From CAZLRH01 sp964562015 (GTDB taxonomy: Bacteria > Verrucomicrobiota > Verrucomicrobiia > Opitutales > JABDGR01): a stretch of 41,191 bases of DNA. Both the position numbers and the translations under genes were made by a program. Under the pieces are notes generated by a model. The model was not told where the DNA came from and made no database searches. It saw only the letters and a list, made by a program, of their open reading frames with translations. Below are positions 28,462 through 35,910 of this stretch, one piece after another. Location: NCBI GenBank assembly GCA_964562015.1, contig CAZLRH010000029.1, positions 1-41,191 on the forward strand. Direction: 5' to 3'. Every line of letters begins with the position of its first letter. Position 1 is the first letter of the stretch.

Positions 28462-29037
28462 TTGAAAATAATGCCCAGCGACCCATTGCCTCATCGCGAT
28501 CCTATTGAGCCCGGTTTAAAGTACGCAGCGGAAGCACGAATGTTTGAAATCGAGCTTTCCTGGCAACGCTATAATCAATTTTGGCTAATTAATGCAGCTG
28601 CTCTTGCTGGTTACTTCGCTCTAGAAAAAGACGGGAAGTACGGTTTGGCTTTTTTGATTTCTTGTTATGGATTAGTAATGTCTTTTTGCTGGTACCTTGT
28701 ATGTCATGGCTCAAAGTGGTGGCAGGAAGCATGGGAAGCCAGAACCGAGGAGTACGAATCTTATATTAAAAAGGGGTTTTTTTCAGACCCTTCAATCAAA
28801 AAACAGAGCAAATTATTTGGACTACCGACCACCAGATTTTCCGTTACGGGATTGGCCACAGCAGTAACGGCATTTAGCTTCTTTACGTGGGTCGGCTTGT
28901 GCATGATTTTTCTTTTGAGGGACGTTGATTGGGCTCCTGCATTTCGCGTGACTTTTGACTTTCGATATATTGCGTTTTTTGCGTTCTCGGTGATTTTTTG
29001 CCTTTTTGTGTATTTCAAAACCAAGAAATTGCCTTAG
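28462..29037 (+). CDS. Four-helix membrane protein, partner of the PIN gene
   Basis: A 191-residue protein with about four membrane segments (residues about 39-55, 61-80, 127-152 and 169-186). Between helices 2 and 3 is a loop with CHGSKWWQEAWEARTEEYE. That GSKxWQxxWE pattern recalls small membrane proteins I have seen as hypothetical in accessory DNA, but I cannot name the family with certainty. A purine-rich AAGGAAA at 28448-28454 is well placed for the TTG start at 28462; an ATG at 28471 is the alternative. It follows the PIN gene by 26 nt, so the two are likely co-expressed. It ends in a 4-nt tail-to-tail overlap with the Mrr-type gene. Confidence 0.68.
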   Translation: MKIMPSDPLPHRDPIEPGLKYAAEARMFEIELSWQRYNQFWLINAAALAGYFALEKDGKYGLAFLISCYGLVMSFCWYLVCHGSKWWQEAWEARTEEYESYIKKGFFSDPSIKKQSKLFGLPTTRFSVTGLATAVTAFSFFTWVGLCMIFLLRDVDWAPAFRVTFDFRYIAFFAFSVIFCLFVYFKTKKLP

Positions 29038-29831
29038 TCATTATTTAAATCATTCATTTTAAAGGTCTGCCGACAGCGAGGAAAGCTCCGGCATCCCCAG
29101 AAGGGTCCGTTGGGCCCTTCGCGCGCAACCATCTTTGCGTCACAGCGGGGACAGGTGGGGGTCGTATAGTCGCCTTCGGTGACTTCATCCAGGATGGCGG
29201 TTTGGGCGTCGGATGGGAGTTCGCGCAGCTTTTCGAGCAGGTAGGAGCCGGAAACCAAGGTTAGGCTTTTGCCCTCGGCGAATTGCCAGGCTTCGGACGT
29301 GAAATCGCCGGAGGTGACAAAGTAGCCGGTCGAGACGTTTTGCGCCGCCATGACCCCGTAGAGCTCGCGCACTGGCTTAACACCGACCTTGTAGGTGTTC
29401 CAGGCCTTGCACTGGACCACGGCAAAGGGGCATTCCTCCCCCTGACGGTACACCTCGATATCCACTCCCCCGTCGGCTCCGGTACGGGTGCCTTTGGCGG
29501 TGAAGCCTTTTTTTTGGAAATAGAGTGCCACAAGTATCTCAAAGCGCCGCCACTCCAGGTCAGATAAAAGCTCCTGGTTGAACTCCAAACGAGGTGCCAA
29601 AGAAGGCGTTGCTACAGGATTACTAAGCCCAGGCTCCAAATTTTGCATAGATACAACCCATTTCAATATTTGCCATATAAGCCACATGGCGCCCACGACG
29701 ACGCCAAGCACGGCCACCGCGACCACCAAACTCCTAAACGGCGGAAGTAGCATCCACCCCGCCGCCAGGCCTACTACGAGCGCCCCAATAAATCGGGGCA
29801 ACCCAGCTTCGCGATTACGACGACGAGCCAT
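29034..29831 (-). CDS. Membrane-anchored Mrr-type restriction endonuclease with a C4 zinc finger
   Basis: A 265-residue protein from the ATG at 29831. It has two N-terminal membrane helices (about residues 12-29 and 33-58), then an Mrr_cat nuclease domain: LEWRRFEILVALYFQKKGF, GADGGVDIEV with Asp124, and VVQCKAW with Gln140 and Lys142, the PD-(D/E)XK-type centre. The C-terminus has a topoisomerase-type zinc finger with Cys227, Cys230, Cys247 and Cys253 (CPRC, WGCRSFPRC). Mrr-type enzymes cut modified or foreign DNA. The membrane anchor suggests action at the cell envelope, for example on entering DNA. It is GC-rich compared with its AT-rich neighbours. An in-frame TTG at 29882 is less likely. 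Confidence 0.85.
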   Translation of the reverse strand: MARRRNREAGLPRFIGALVVGLAAGWMLLPPFRSLVVAVAVLGVVVGAMWLIWQILKWVVSMQNLEPGLSNPVATPSLAPRLEFNQELLSDLEWRRFEILVALYFQKKGFTAKGTRTGADGGVDIEVYRQGEECPFAVVQCKAWNTYKVGVKPVRELYGVMAAQNVSTGYFVTSGDFTSEAWQFAEGKSLTLVSGSYLLEKLRELPSDAQTAILDEVTEGDYTTPTCPRCDAKMVAREGPNGPFWGCRSFPRCRQTFKMNDLNND

Positions 29832-29908
29832 AGAAGTCAAAGGACACCTTCGAATAAAGCCCAGTATGCTTGGTCGAGTCAATCTCGTTACCCTGATATT
29901 ATGAGGCG

Positions 29909-30160
29909 GTGCCGTCCCGACGTACCAAACAACTCCACAAGCGAAGCAAAGCCGCCGTCGCAGTGGCTAAGGTATTGCGAATGCGCCGACACGCCCTTGG
30001 CCTCAGCCAAGAAGCCTTTGCAGAAAGAGTTGGACTCTCAAAAAATTACGTCGGCAACCTTGAACGCGGAGAATACGAGCCCAGTATAGGTACGCTTACT
30101 GCCGTAGCAGCGCAATTCCGCCTTAAAGCATCCGATATCTTGCGAGAAGCCGATTTGTAA
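29909..30160 (+). CDS. XRE-family HTH regulator
   Basis: An 83-residue Cro/CI-type DNA-binding protein: VAKVLRMRRHALGLSQEAFAERVGLSKNYVGNLERGEYEPSIGTLTAVAAQFRLKASDIL covers residues about 19-78, a complete HTH_3 domain. The start used is GTG at 29909; an ATG at 29981 has better AAGG spacing but would cut the first helix. It ends 67 nt before the large NTPase-nuclease gene on the same strand and is divergent from the Mrr-type gene. The simplest role is repressor or controller of the toxic downstream gene. Confidence 0.85.
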   Translation: MPSRRTKQLHKRSKAAVAVAKVLRMRRHALGLSQEAFAERVGLSKNYVGNLERGEYEPSIGTLTAVAAQFRLKASDILREADL

Positions 30161-30227
30161 GAGCTAGACTGGCGTTCTTGGATGTTTTTCCTTTTCAGAC
30201 TATCTTCACAGGGTATTCTACAGAACT

Positions 30228-33200
30228 GTGGAGGATATTCTAAACTTAAGTTTCCCCTGGAAGCGTTTTTGGGTGCCATTTGGCGTGCCTATACAGAGGG
30301 GTTTTGATGGTGATGGTTTCTTATCCGACCCGGATGATGAATTTGGAAAATATTATAACCGAGGCCTGATGGCAATTGAGGAACTTTTTTTGCGCCGATT
30401 CTTAGTACTATGCGGTGAGCCTGCGTCCGGAAAGACTCAGACTCTGAAACATTTCCTTGCCTCAACGGTCGGAGCTTTGAATTTTGAAAATCGTACTTAT
30501 ATTGAATTCCGAAATATTTTAACGCCGGATCAGTTTGTGTCTGTATTGAAGAATAGTCCGGCGTTTAAAAAATGGGAAAGTGGAATCGCGCCGTTGCAGT
30601 TGATTATAGATGGTGTAGATGAAGGGATCGTAAAGATAGGACATTTCCTGCCGTTGCTTATTACGGAAATCAAAAATACCACAATAGAACAGCGCGCACG
30701 GCTTCAATTGGTTTTGGCATGTCGTACTCTAGACTGGGAGCCTCATCTAGGCCGCCAGCACGAGCTCGGTCAGTTACTTGGCCTCTCCGACGAGGATTGT
30801 AGTAAAGTGGTTTTTACCTTGTGCCCACTCACTTGGCAAAATGCCTTTGACGCCACCCAAAAGGCTAAGCTGGAACCGAAGTCCTTTTTATCAGAGGTAC
30901 ACCAACATGGCCTGCAGGGACTAGCCGCTTTTCCATTTACCTTAAAAATGCTCTTGCGCGAGTTCTCAAAAGGATCGTTGCGTTCAAAATCGAGACGCGA
31001 GTTTTACGATAATTTTGCCGTTCAATTATGTGCTGACGCTCACGATAATGAGCGAAGGTATGTGCTTAGAGTTCCACCAATTATAGCTCCAGCACGGGTG
31101 CTCAACGCGGCTAAATTTTTGGCCGTTTTAGTGATCGCCGCAGGAGGGAGTGCGATCTTTACAGGGCGCTCTGACGACGCCGAGGCCACTGATCTGAAAT
31201 TGGATGAAATTAAATCAGTATTACCAATTTATCCAGGAAGTGATCTTCCGATAGCCATGGAGCTTGACTGTGCGCTTAGTACTGGAATTTTTACCGATCG
31301 CGGACGACTTCGGTACGGATTCATACATCAGACGATGGCCGAGAGCCTTGCTGCACTTGCATTTAGTCAGATGCCATTTGCTCAGCTTCGATCGCTGTTT
31401 TTTCGCCAAGACTCGCAAGGGTTGCATATTGTACCACAACTTGCACAAACAGCATCTTGGCTTGCTGAGCTTCATGACGAGTTTCGCAGACAAGCTATTC
31501 ATCACGATCCAGTTGCCCTCTTGCGGAGCGATATTCGGCGCATACCCAATTCTCAAAAGGTAGAAGTAATTGAAGCGCTGCTAACCTGGGCGGCGTCTGG
31601 GAGACTTTCTCCGCAGACCCGATTATATTTGGCTGGGCTCGCTCATTCAAATGTTCGGAGCCAACTTTTGCCGACCTTACTTGCAGACACCTCGGATTTA
31701 CAGTCCTGCGAATTAGTCCTCAACATAATTCAGGAGAGCAACATTGCATCCATGATAGATGATGTTTGGACTTATATTAGGCGTAAAAATATTTCCGGCC
31801 GTTTACGAGTCGACGCTGCTAGTGCACTTTGCGAACTCCTAGTCCAAACAGAACCCTTAGAGCTTTTGGCGCTATTGAATGAAGATATTTCCGGGAAAGA
31901 GCGCCATCAGGATATCCGCGGCCTTGTACTCACGAAGCTCGTCCCAAGGCATCTTTCAGTTCGTCAAGCATTGCAATATCTCGTTCCAACGGAGAATGAT
32001 AATTTCACAGATGCCTTTGATTCCTTTTTAACATCAATTTTTCCTAAGTATATCACAATTGCAGATGTAGCAGCATCCTTACGTTACCTAAATACTCATC
32101 CTGGTTGGTGCGACCGAGTAAACCGCCTTAACCGCTTCGCTAGCGAGGTGCTTACTCTAGCCCTTAAAAATTTGCAGGATAAAGACATTTCGTGTGTTCT
32201 TTCTGAACTCTGGATCAGGTATTCTAAAGATCATCAGTTATGGATGTTCGGTAAAGAGGAAGGTGGTCCTTTAGATATTGTCACAAAGGATTTGGCTATT
32301 CGAAGGCAGCTAGCCAGCACTTTAATTCTATCTGACGCCTTAAATGCTGACAAATTATCAACTCAGGAGTTGCAGGAAATCTTCTTCTTTCCTAGTTCAT
32401 GGCTAGTTACCCACGATGACCTTTTTTGGCTATTAGAATTTGTGGAGAACTGCGAGAGTCGTCAGCAGACAAAGGTGAAAGCTGTGTTACGAACTGCGTT
32501 AGGGTTTTATCATAATTTTCTCTATATATTCAGAAATAATTCTGACGAGTTGCTTGCTTTCTTATGTAAACACGGAGATATAAAGGCCGCACTGCCTTGG
32601 TGGTTTGAGCCATGGGGACTAGATGAAGAAAGATCTCGTAAGGCAAAGGAGGAGAATGACCAACACGAGGAAATGGTAAAGCAATCCCAGATTAACCGTT
32701 TGCAACGGCCTGATTGGCACTCTGAGATTTCTAATTTGCTGCAACGCGCAAAAGTACATCCTTCGTGGTGGGCAAGAATATGGGAAATCCTGGATCATGG
32801 GCCTGATTGGAAACGGGATCCTGACTCCGGTGAATTGCCTGGGTTTCGCGGTTGGGATTTTCTAAGTGCCGAAGAAAGGAAGCTAGCAAAAGATGCGGCA
32901 CGGCAATTTATAATTCAATGCACCCCTGGCCGACTTCACCCAGGCCATTATTCTAACTTTGAAGGGCCAGCAATATTGGCAGTAAGAATTCATTGGGCTG
33001 GGATTCACGATGATAGCGTGATGGCAGACGCTTTGCGTAAAAAGTGGATTCATGTATTGATGAGGTTTCATTGGGGACCCTATCAATTCCATCCAATGCT
33101 ACGGTCACTGGCATATCGATTAGCTCCGAGCAAGACGCTGAGGTCTCTTCGAACTGAGGTAATTGACGACGCCAAGAGAGATAGCGGGATTGTTGCCGCT

Positions 33201-34478
33201 CTAAATGGCTTTGAACAATTGTGCGACAAAGACATTGCCTCAATGTTGTGGAGAATTATTAAAAGAGAGGAAATAAATCCAAGATCTATAAACGATATTG
33301 CTTCTTTCATTGCTGAAAATTCGAGTACGTATTTTCTTGTTGAAATGAGTAAGGCAGGATTCAGGCCTAAACTTAAAAGCTCTCCTGCAGATACCCTAGC
33401 TTCACTTCTAGGCGTTTGCTTAAAAGTTTTGCCGCTGGAGACTTGGGATCCGGTCTTCTGCGTACTCGGCGACGACCTCGAACTTGCCAAAAAAACAATT
33501 TGGTATGCATCGGGCTTAGATATGTTACGAGAAAAAAATGCCTTTGCTAAGGTGTCGTCAGACCGCCTAGCTAAGTTATACATATTCATGGACAAGCTAT
33601 ATCCGGTATCAGAAGATTTGCCATTTGGTAGTGAGCACCAGGGTCATTATTCTAGATATAGTGTATCTCGATTCCGCGATTCTTTAGTCAATTGTTTAAC
33701 AAGTCGGGCCGATGAAGCAGCATGTCGAGAATTGTGGAAGCTGGCACAACAATTTCCAGACCGACGCTATAGTTTCTTGTGGAGTTATCATCAGGCGTTG
33801 CAAAATTATCGAATCAGTGAGTGGATGCGTCCAGCACCACTTGAGGTCGCTGAACTGATAAGAGACAAGAAGAATCGCTGGATACGAACATCAACAGACC
33901 TTTTGGAGTTAGTCTGCGAATCACTTTCGAGGCTACAGGCGCGCATATCCAAGTCATCTAATCCTAGGCTTGATGAATTCTGGGATGTTGGAGGAACACC
34001 CCAAAAGCGAAATTTACGTGGCCCAAAGTCTGAAGAGGATATTTCATCGCAAATCGCAGCATGGATTCAAGAGGATTTGGCTCGTGAGGCTGGCGTAATT
34101 GGCCGAGAAGTCGTTCCACGTCACGGACAGCGCACGGACATTACAATCGAAGCGCCAAATAAATTTGAGGATGGGACTGTATTTCCCAAGGTAATAATTG
34201 AATTGAAGGGAAACTGGAACGCTGATGTAAAGAGCGCTATAAAAAGCCAATTGGCTGAGGGTTACTTGGCCGGTCAACAAGGTGCAGTGGGGTTATACTT
34301 AGTGGCTTGGTTTGGTGCGGACCCAATTCAAGGTTCAGAAAGATTAAAACAAAATCGACTGGAGAGCGCATCATTTCAAGGAGCATGCCACGAAATTGGT
34401 GAATATGCGCAGCCATACGACGGTGCACGTCAACCGTATATTATCCGAGGTGCAGTCCTGAATTTCGAACGGTGCTAA
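30228..34478 (+). CDS. STAND-like NTPase with C-terminal PD-(D/E)XK nuclease domain (putative antiphage protein)
   Basis: A 1416-residue protein that looks like a single-protein immune sensor-effector. The N-terminal NTPase has Walker A GEPASGKT (residues 63-70), Walker B LIIDGVDEG (125-133), and a sensor-like LVLACRTLDW (161-170). Residues about 400-1250 are alpha-helical and repeat-like (HEAT-type), the usual ligand-sensing part of STAND proteins. The C-terminal domain has QRTDITIEAP (Asp1304), VIIELKG (Glu1325, Lys1327) and QLAEGYLAG (from about 1341), a PD-(D/E)XK nuclease pattern. Known Avs proteins usually carry the nuclease at the N-terminus, so the order here is reversed. The start is GTG at 30228, without a clear ribosome-binding site. 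The gene is AT-rich, stands alone, and follows an XRE regulator. Function is inferred, not known. Confidence 0.8.
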   Translation: MEDILNLSFPWKRFWVPFGVPIQRGFDGDGFLSDPDDEFGKYYNRGLMAIEELFLRRFLVLCGEPASGKTQTLKHFLASTVGALNFENRTYIEFRNILTPDQFVSVLKNSPAFKKWESGIAPLQLIIDGVDEGIVKIGHFLPLLITEIKNTTIEQRARLQLVLACRTLDWEPHLGRQHELGQLLGLSDEDCSKVVFTLCPLTWQNAFDATQKAKLEPKSFLSEVHQHGLQGLAAFPFTLKMLLREFSKGSLRSKSRREFYDNFAVQLCADAHDNERRYVLRVPPIIAPARVLNAAKFLAVLVIAAGGSAIFTGRSDDAEATDLKLDEIKSVLPIYPGSDLPIAMELDCALSTGIFTDRGRLRYGFIHQTMAESLAALAFSQMPFAQLRSLFFRQDSQGLHIVPQLAQTASWLAELHDEFRRQAIHHDPVALLRSDIRRIPNSQKVEVIEALLTWAASGRLSPQTRLYLAGLAHSNVRSQLLPTLLADTSDLQSCELVLNIIQESNIASMIDDVWTYIRRKNISGRLRVDAASALCELLVQTEPLELLALLNEDISGKERHQDIRGLVLTKLVPRHLSVRQALQYLVPTENDNFTDAFDSFLTSIFPKYITIADVAASLRYLNTHPGWCDRVNRLNRFASEVLTLALKNLQDKDISCVLSELWIRYSKDHQLWMFGKEEGGPLDIVTKDLAIRRQLASTLILSDALNADKLSTQELQEIFFFPSSWLVTHDDLFWLLEFVENCESRQQTKVKAVLRTALGFYHNFLYIFRNNSDELLAFLCKHGDIKAALPWWFEPWGLDEERSRKAKEENDQHEEMVKQSQINRLQRPDWHSEISNLLQRAKVHPSWWARIWEILDHGPDWKRDPDSGELPGFRGWDFLSAEERKLAKDAARQFIIQCTPGRLHPGHYSNFEGPAILAVRIHWAGIHDDSVMADALRKKWIHVLMRFHWGPYQFHPMLRSLAYRLAPSKTLRSLRTEVIDDAKRDSGIVAALNGFEQLCDKDIASMLWRIIKREEINPRSINDIASFIAENSSTYFLVEMSKAGFRPKLKSSPADTLASLLGVCLKVLPLETWDPVFCVLGDDLELAKKTIWYASGLDMLREKNAFAKVSSDRLAKLYIFMDKLYPVSEDLPFGSEHQGHYSRYSVSRFRDSLVNCLTSRADEAACRELWKLAQQFPDRRYSFLWSYHQALQNYRISEWMRPAPLEVAELIRDKKNRWIRTSTDLLELVCESLSRLQARISKSSNPRLDEFWDVGGTPQKRNLRGPKSEEDISSQIAAWIQEDLAREAGVIGREVVPRHGQRTDITIEAPNKFEDGTVFPKVIIELKGNWNADVKSAIKSQLAEGYLAGQQGAVGLYLVAWFGADPIQGSERLKQNRLESASFQGACHEIGEYAQPYDGARQPYIIRGAVLNFERC

Positions 34479-34511
34479 CTGCCATGGCGTGTACTCAACC
34501 GATTACCAGTT

Positions 34512-35609
34512 TCAAAACGGATCGCCGCGACTTTTGGGGGAGCTGAAGACACGAGTGTTTTCAACCACTGCACTTTGAGGCTCAATATCGACGGCATCCG
34601 GCGGGAGGAGGTCAGCCCACCATTGGTCGTCGGCGTGGGCGTATCTAACGGAGGGATAGTAGGGCAGCCTTTGGTCCGCTATAATTTGCCGCAAGTGATA
34701 ACACCACTTGGGGCCGTGGTGCTGCTGCAAGTCGGCCAGCGTATCGCAGTCTAGCTTAAAGGCTGCTTGTGCGACCTTTTGGCGGTGTAGCCAGGCTAAA
34801 GGGCTCAGCGAGGACCAGGCGAATTGACCTTTGATGGCCCGCGTCTTGCGGGGCCTGCCCCAATACCGGATTAGCCGTTTGCCCCTATCGCTGGCATCCC
34901 GGTATTGGAGACCGTCGCGAATATAGCCCGCCATGTACCGGGCAGCGGCGACCCCGTTTTTCTTAATCGGGGCGATCTCGAAACGACCAATTTCAGGATA
35001 GGCCACCTTATGAGCTCGCCGACCATCGTAGTTCGTAGCCGCCCGCCAGGCCTTCCATTCCTTTTTGAGCCAGGAGCACGCGCTCCGGTAATCCCGGTTC
35101 TTAGCGGCCTCGAAATCAAAGCCCGTTTTAACGTCCACCGGCGCACCGGCGACGAAGTGAAAATGGATAACCCGGTTTTTGCGGCGATGGACTCCAATGA
35201 CCATCCAGGGAAACCGCGGTTTTAGAAAGGTGGCGAAAGAGTGCAAGCGCCTTTGGGCCTCCTTCATGTCCACCACCGGGTCAGGAAAGGTGATCGTGCC
35301 GAACACGCACCATTCGATTCCATGCTCATAGCAGAATTTTTCGACATTCTGGGTAAGGGCCCAAAGCGTCTTGCGGGTGCTCGATGAAATTGGCTTTGGC
35401 TCCCCTTCTTTTGGGGTACCAACGCAGTTGTTACTTGATAGACAAGGAAGGGCGGCAGGGGTCGGGGCCGCGCTGCGCGCGGCCTCCGACCCCTTGGCCG
35501 CCCGTTCTGTTGCTGGAACACGATTAAGCTCGGCCCACCACTTTGAAAGCTTAGCATCTGTCCACCAACTTACGGCGGCCATTTTGGCTGCATAGTCTTG
35601 CTTTGACAT
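34512..35609 (-). CDS. rep: HUH-endonuclease Rep-like protein (rolling-circle replication type)
   Basis: A 365-residue protein with the three HUH-Rep motifs in order: GTITFPDP (about residues 104-111, motif I), NRVIHFHFVAG with the metal-binding His149-Phe-His151 (motif II), and AARYMAGYIRDG with Tyr225 and Tyr229 (motif III; one is the likely nucleophile). It should nick one DNA strand at an origin and start rolling-circle replication, or act as a relaxase. The ATG at 35609 is only 2 nt downstream of the stop of the att-spanning tail frame, with an AGGGAGG run about 12 nt before it. In the integrated state no promoter-bearing gene precedes it; in the excised circle it would follow the integrase directly. 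Confidence 0.78.
   Translation of the reverse strand: MSKQDYAAKMAAVSWWTDAKLSKWWAELNRVPATERAAKGSEAARSAAPTPAALPCLSSNNCVGTPKEGEPKPISSSTRKTLWALTQNVEKFCYEHGIEWCVFGTITFPDPVVDMKEAQRRLHSFATFLKPRFPWMVIGVHRRKNRVIHFHFVAGAPVDVKTGFDFEAAKNRDYRSACSWLKKEWKAWRAATNYDGRRAHKVAYPEIGRFEIAPIKKNGVAAARYMAGYIRDGLQYRDASDRGKRLIRYWGRPRKTRAIKGQFAWSSLSPLAWLHRQKVAQAAFKLDCDTLADLQQHHGPKWCYHLRQIIADQRLPYYPSVRYAHADDQWWADLLPPDAVDIEPQSAVVENTRVFSSPKSRGDPF
35458..35493. repeat. Strong GC hairpin inside the rep coding region
   Basis: Positions 35458-35473 and 35477-35493 form an almost perfect stem of 16 bp (one bulged base) with a TGC loop. It lies in the N-terminal linker-coding part of rep (an Ala/Pro-rich stretch). Rolling-circle replicons often carry their nick-site hairpin in or near rep, so this is a candidate origin; a simple coding low-complexity stretch is the alternative. 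Confidence 0.5.
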
Positions 35610-35723
35610 GCTCACGGCCTGCCTCCCTTGGCCGCGTCCACCAGGGCGAGAATAGCTAGGCGGATAGATTCGGGCAAATTGGCCCAAGCTACGACAACCT
35701 TGGCCACGTCTTCCCCCGGCTGG

Positions 35724-35752
35724 CCGGAAGGGTGTGCGTATTTTGCTCCGTA
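35724..35752 (+). repeat. Right copy of the 29-bp imperfect direct repeat (candidate integrase arm site)
   Basis: This segment matches 25904-25932 at 26 of 29 positions, in the same orientation, 55 nt inside attR. In the circular form the two copies would flank the att core on opposite sides as direct repeats. It encodes AKYAH in the att-spanning frame, the same peptide as the left copy. Confidence 0.55.
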
Positions 35753-35807
35753 GTGCGCTTTCGCGGTTTCTTTAACCGCTTGATTTTCAAATGCCTTACC
35801 GCCACGA

Positions 35808-35839
35808 TACCGGGGGTTCGAATCCCTCCCTCTCCGCCA
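35808..35839 (+). repeat. attR: attR: 32-bp direct repeat of the tRNA-Ser 3' end
   Basis: An exact copy of 25736-25767. It lacks the rest of the tRNA, so it is not a functional tRNA gene. It marks the right border of the island. Confidence 0.95.
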
Positions 35840-35869
35840 TTAACTCACTGATAGTAAGTGAGTTAATGG
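35837..35869. repeat. 13-bp perfect inverted repeat starting in the CCA of attR
   Basis: CCATTAACTCACT at 35837-35849 and AGTGAGTTAATGG at 35857-35869 pair perfectly around a 7-nt loop. The left arm includes the CCA of the attachment site. Before island insertion this hairpin would have followed the tRNA directly. There is no T-run, so it is a weak terminator candidate; a recombinase-binding site for the adjacent second integrase is also possible. Confidence 0.6.
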
Positions 35870-35879
35870 AGATACGAAG

Positions 35880-35908
35880 CTAGGTTGCCGGTTGACGTGG
35901 CAACCTAG
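35880..35908. repeat. 10-bp perfect inverted repeat in the leader of the second integrase gene
   Basis: CTAGGTTGCC at 35880-35889 and GGCAACCTAG at 35899-35908 pair around a 9-nt loop. The right arm ends 2 nt before the ATG of the second integrase, so the hairpin could block the ribosome site, or be an operator. Confidence 0.55.
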
Positions 35909-35910
35909 AT

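Larger units (their letters stand above)
35612..35839 (-). other. Start-less att-spanning open frame: circle-form C-terminus of the integrase
   Basis: On the minus strand a frame of 75 sense codons and a TGA stop begins at the first base of attR and ends 2 nt before the rep ATG. It has no start in an upstream position and is in the exact phase that the integrase frame has when it enters att. Joined to integrase residues 1-414 it would give a 489-residue protein ending with HYGAKYAHPSGQ, DVAKVVVAWANLPESIRLAI and LALVDAAKGGRP. The AWxxLPExIRxAILALV segment is protein-like and amphipathic. In the integrated island this frame is cut off from its 5' part and is not expected to be translated. Confidence 0.72.

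Noticed and set aside
35808..35839. A second tRNA-Ser gene at the right end of the island
   Set aside because: Only the 3' 32 nt are present; the 5' acceptor strand, D arm and anticodon arm are missing. It is the attR copy.
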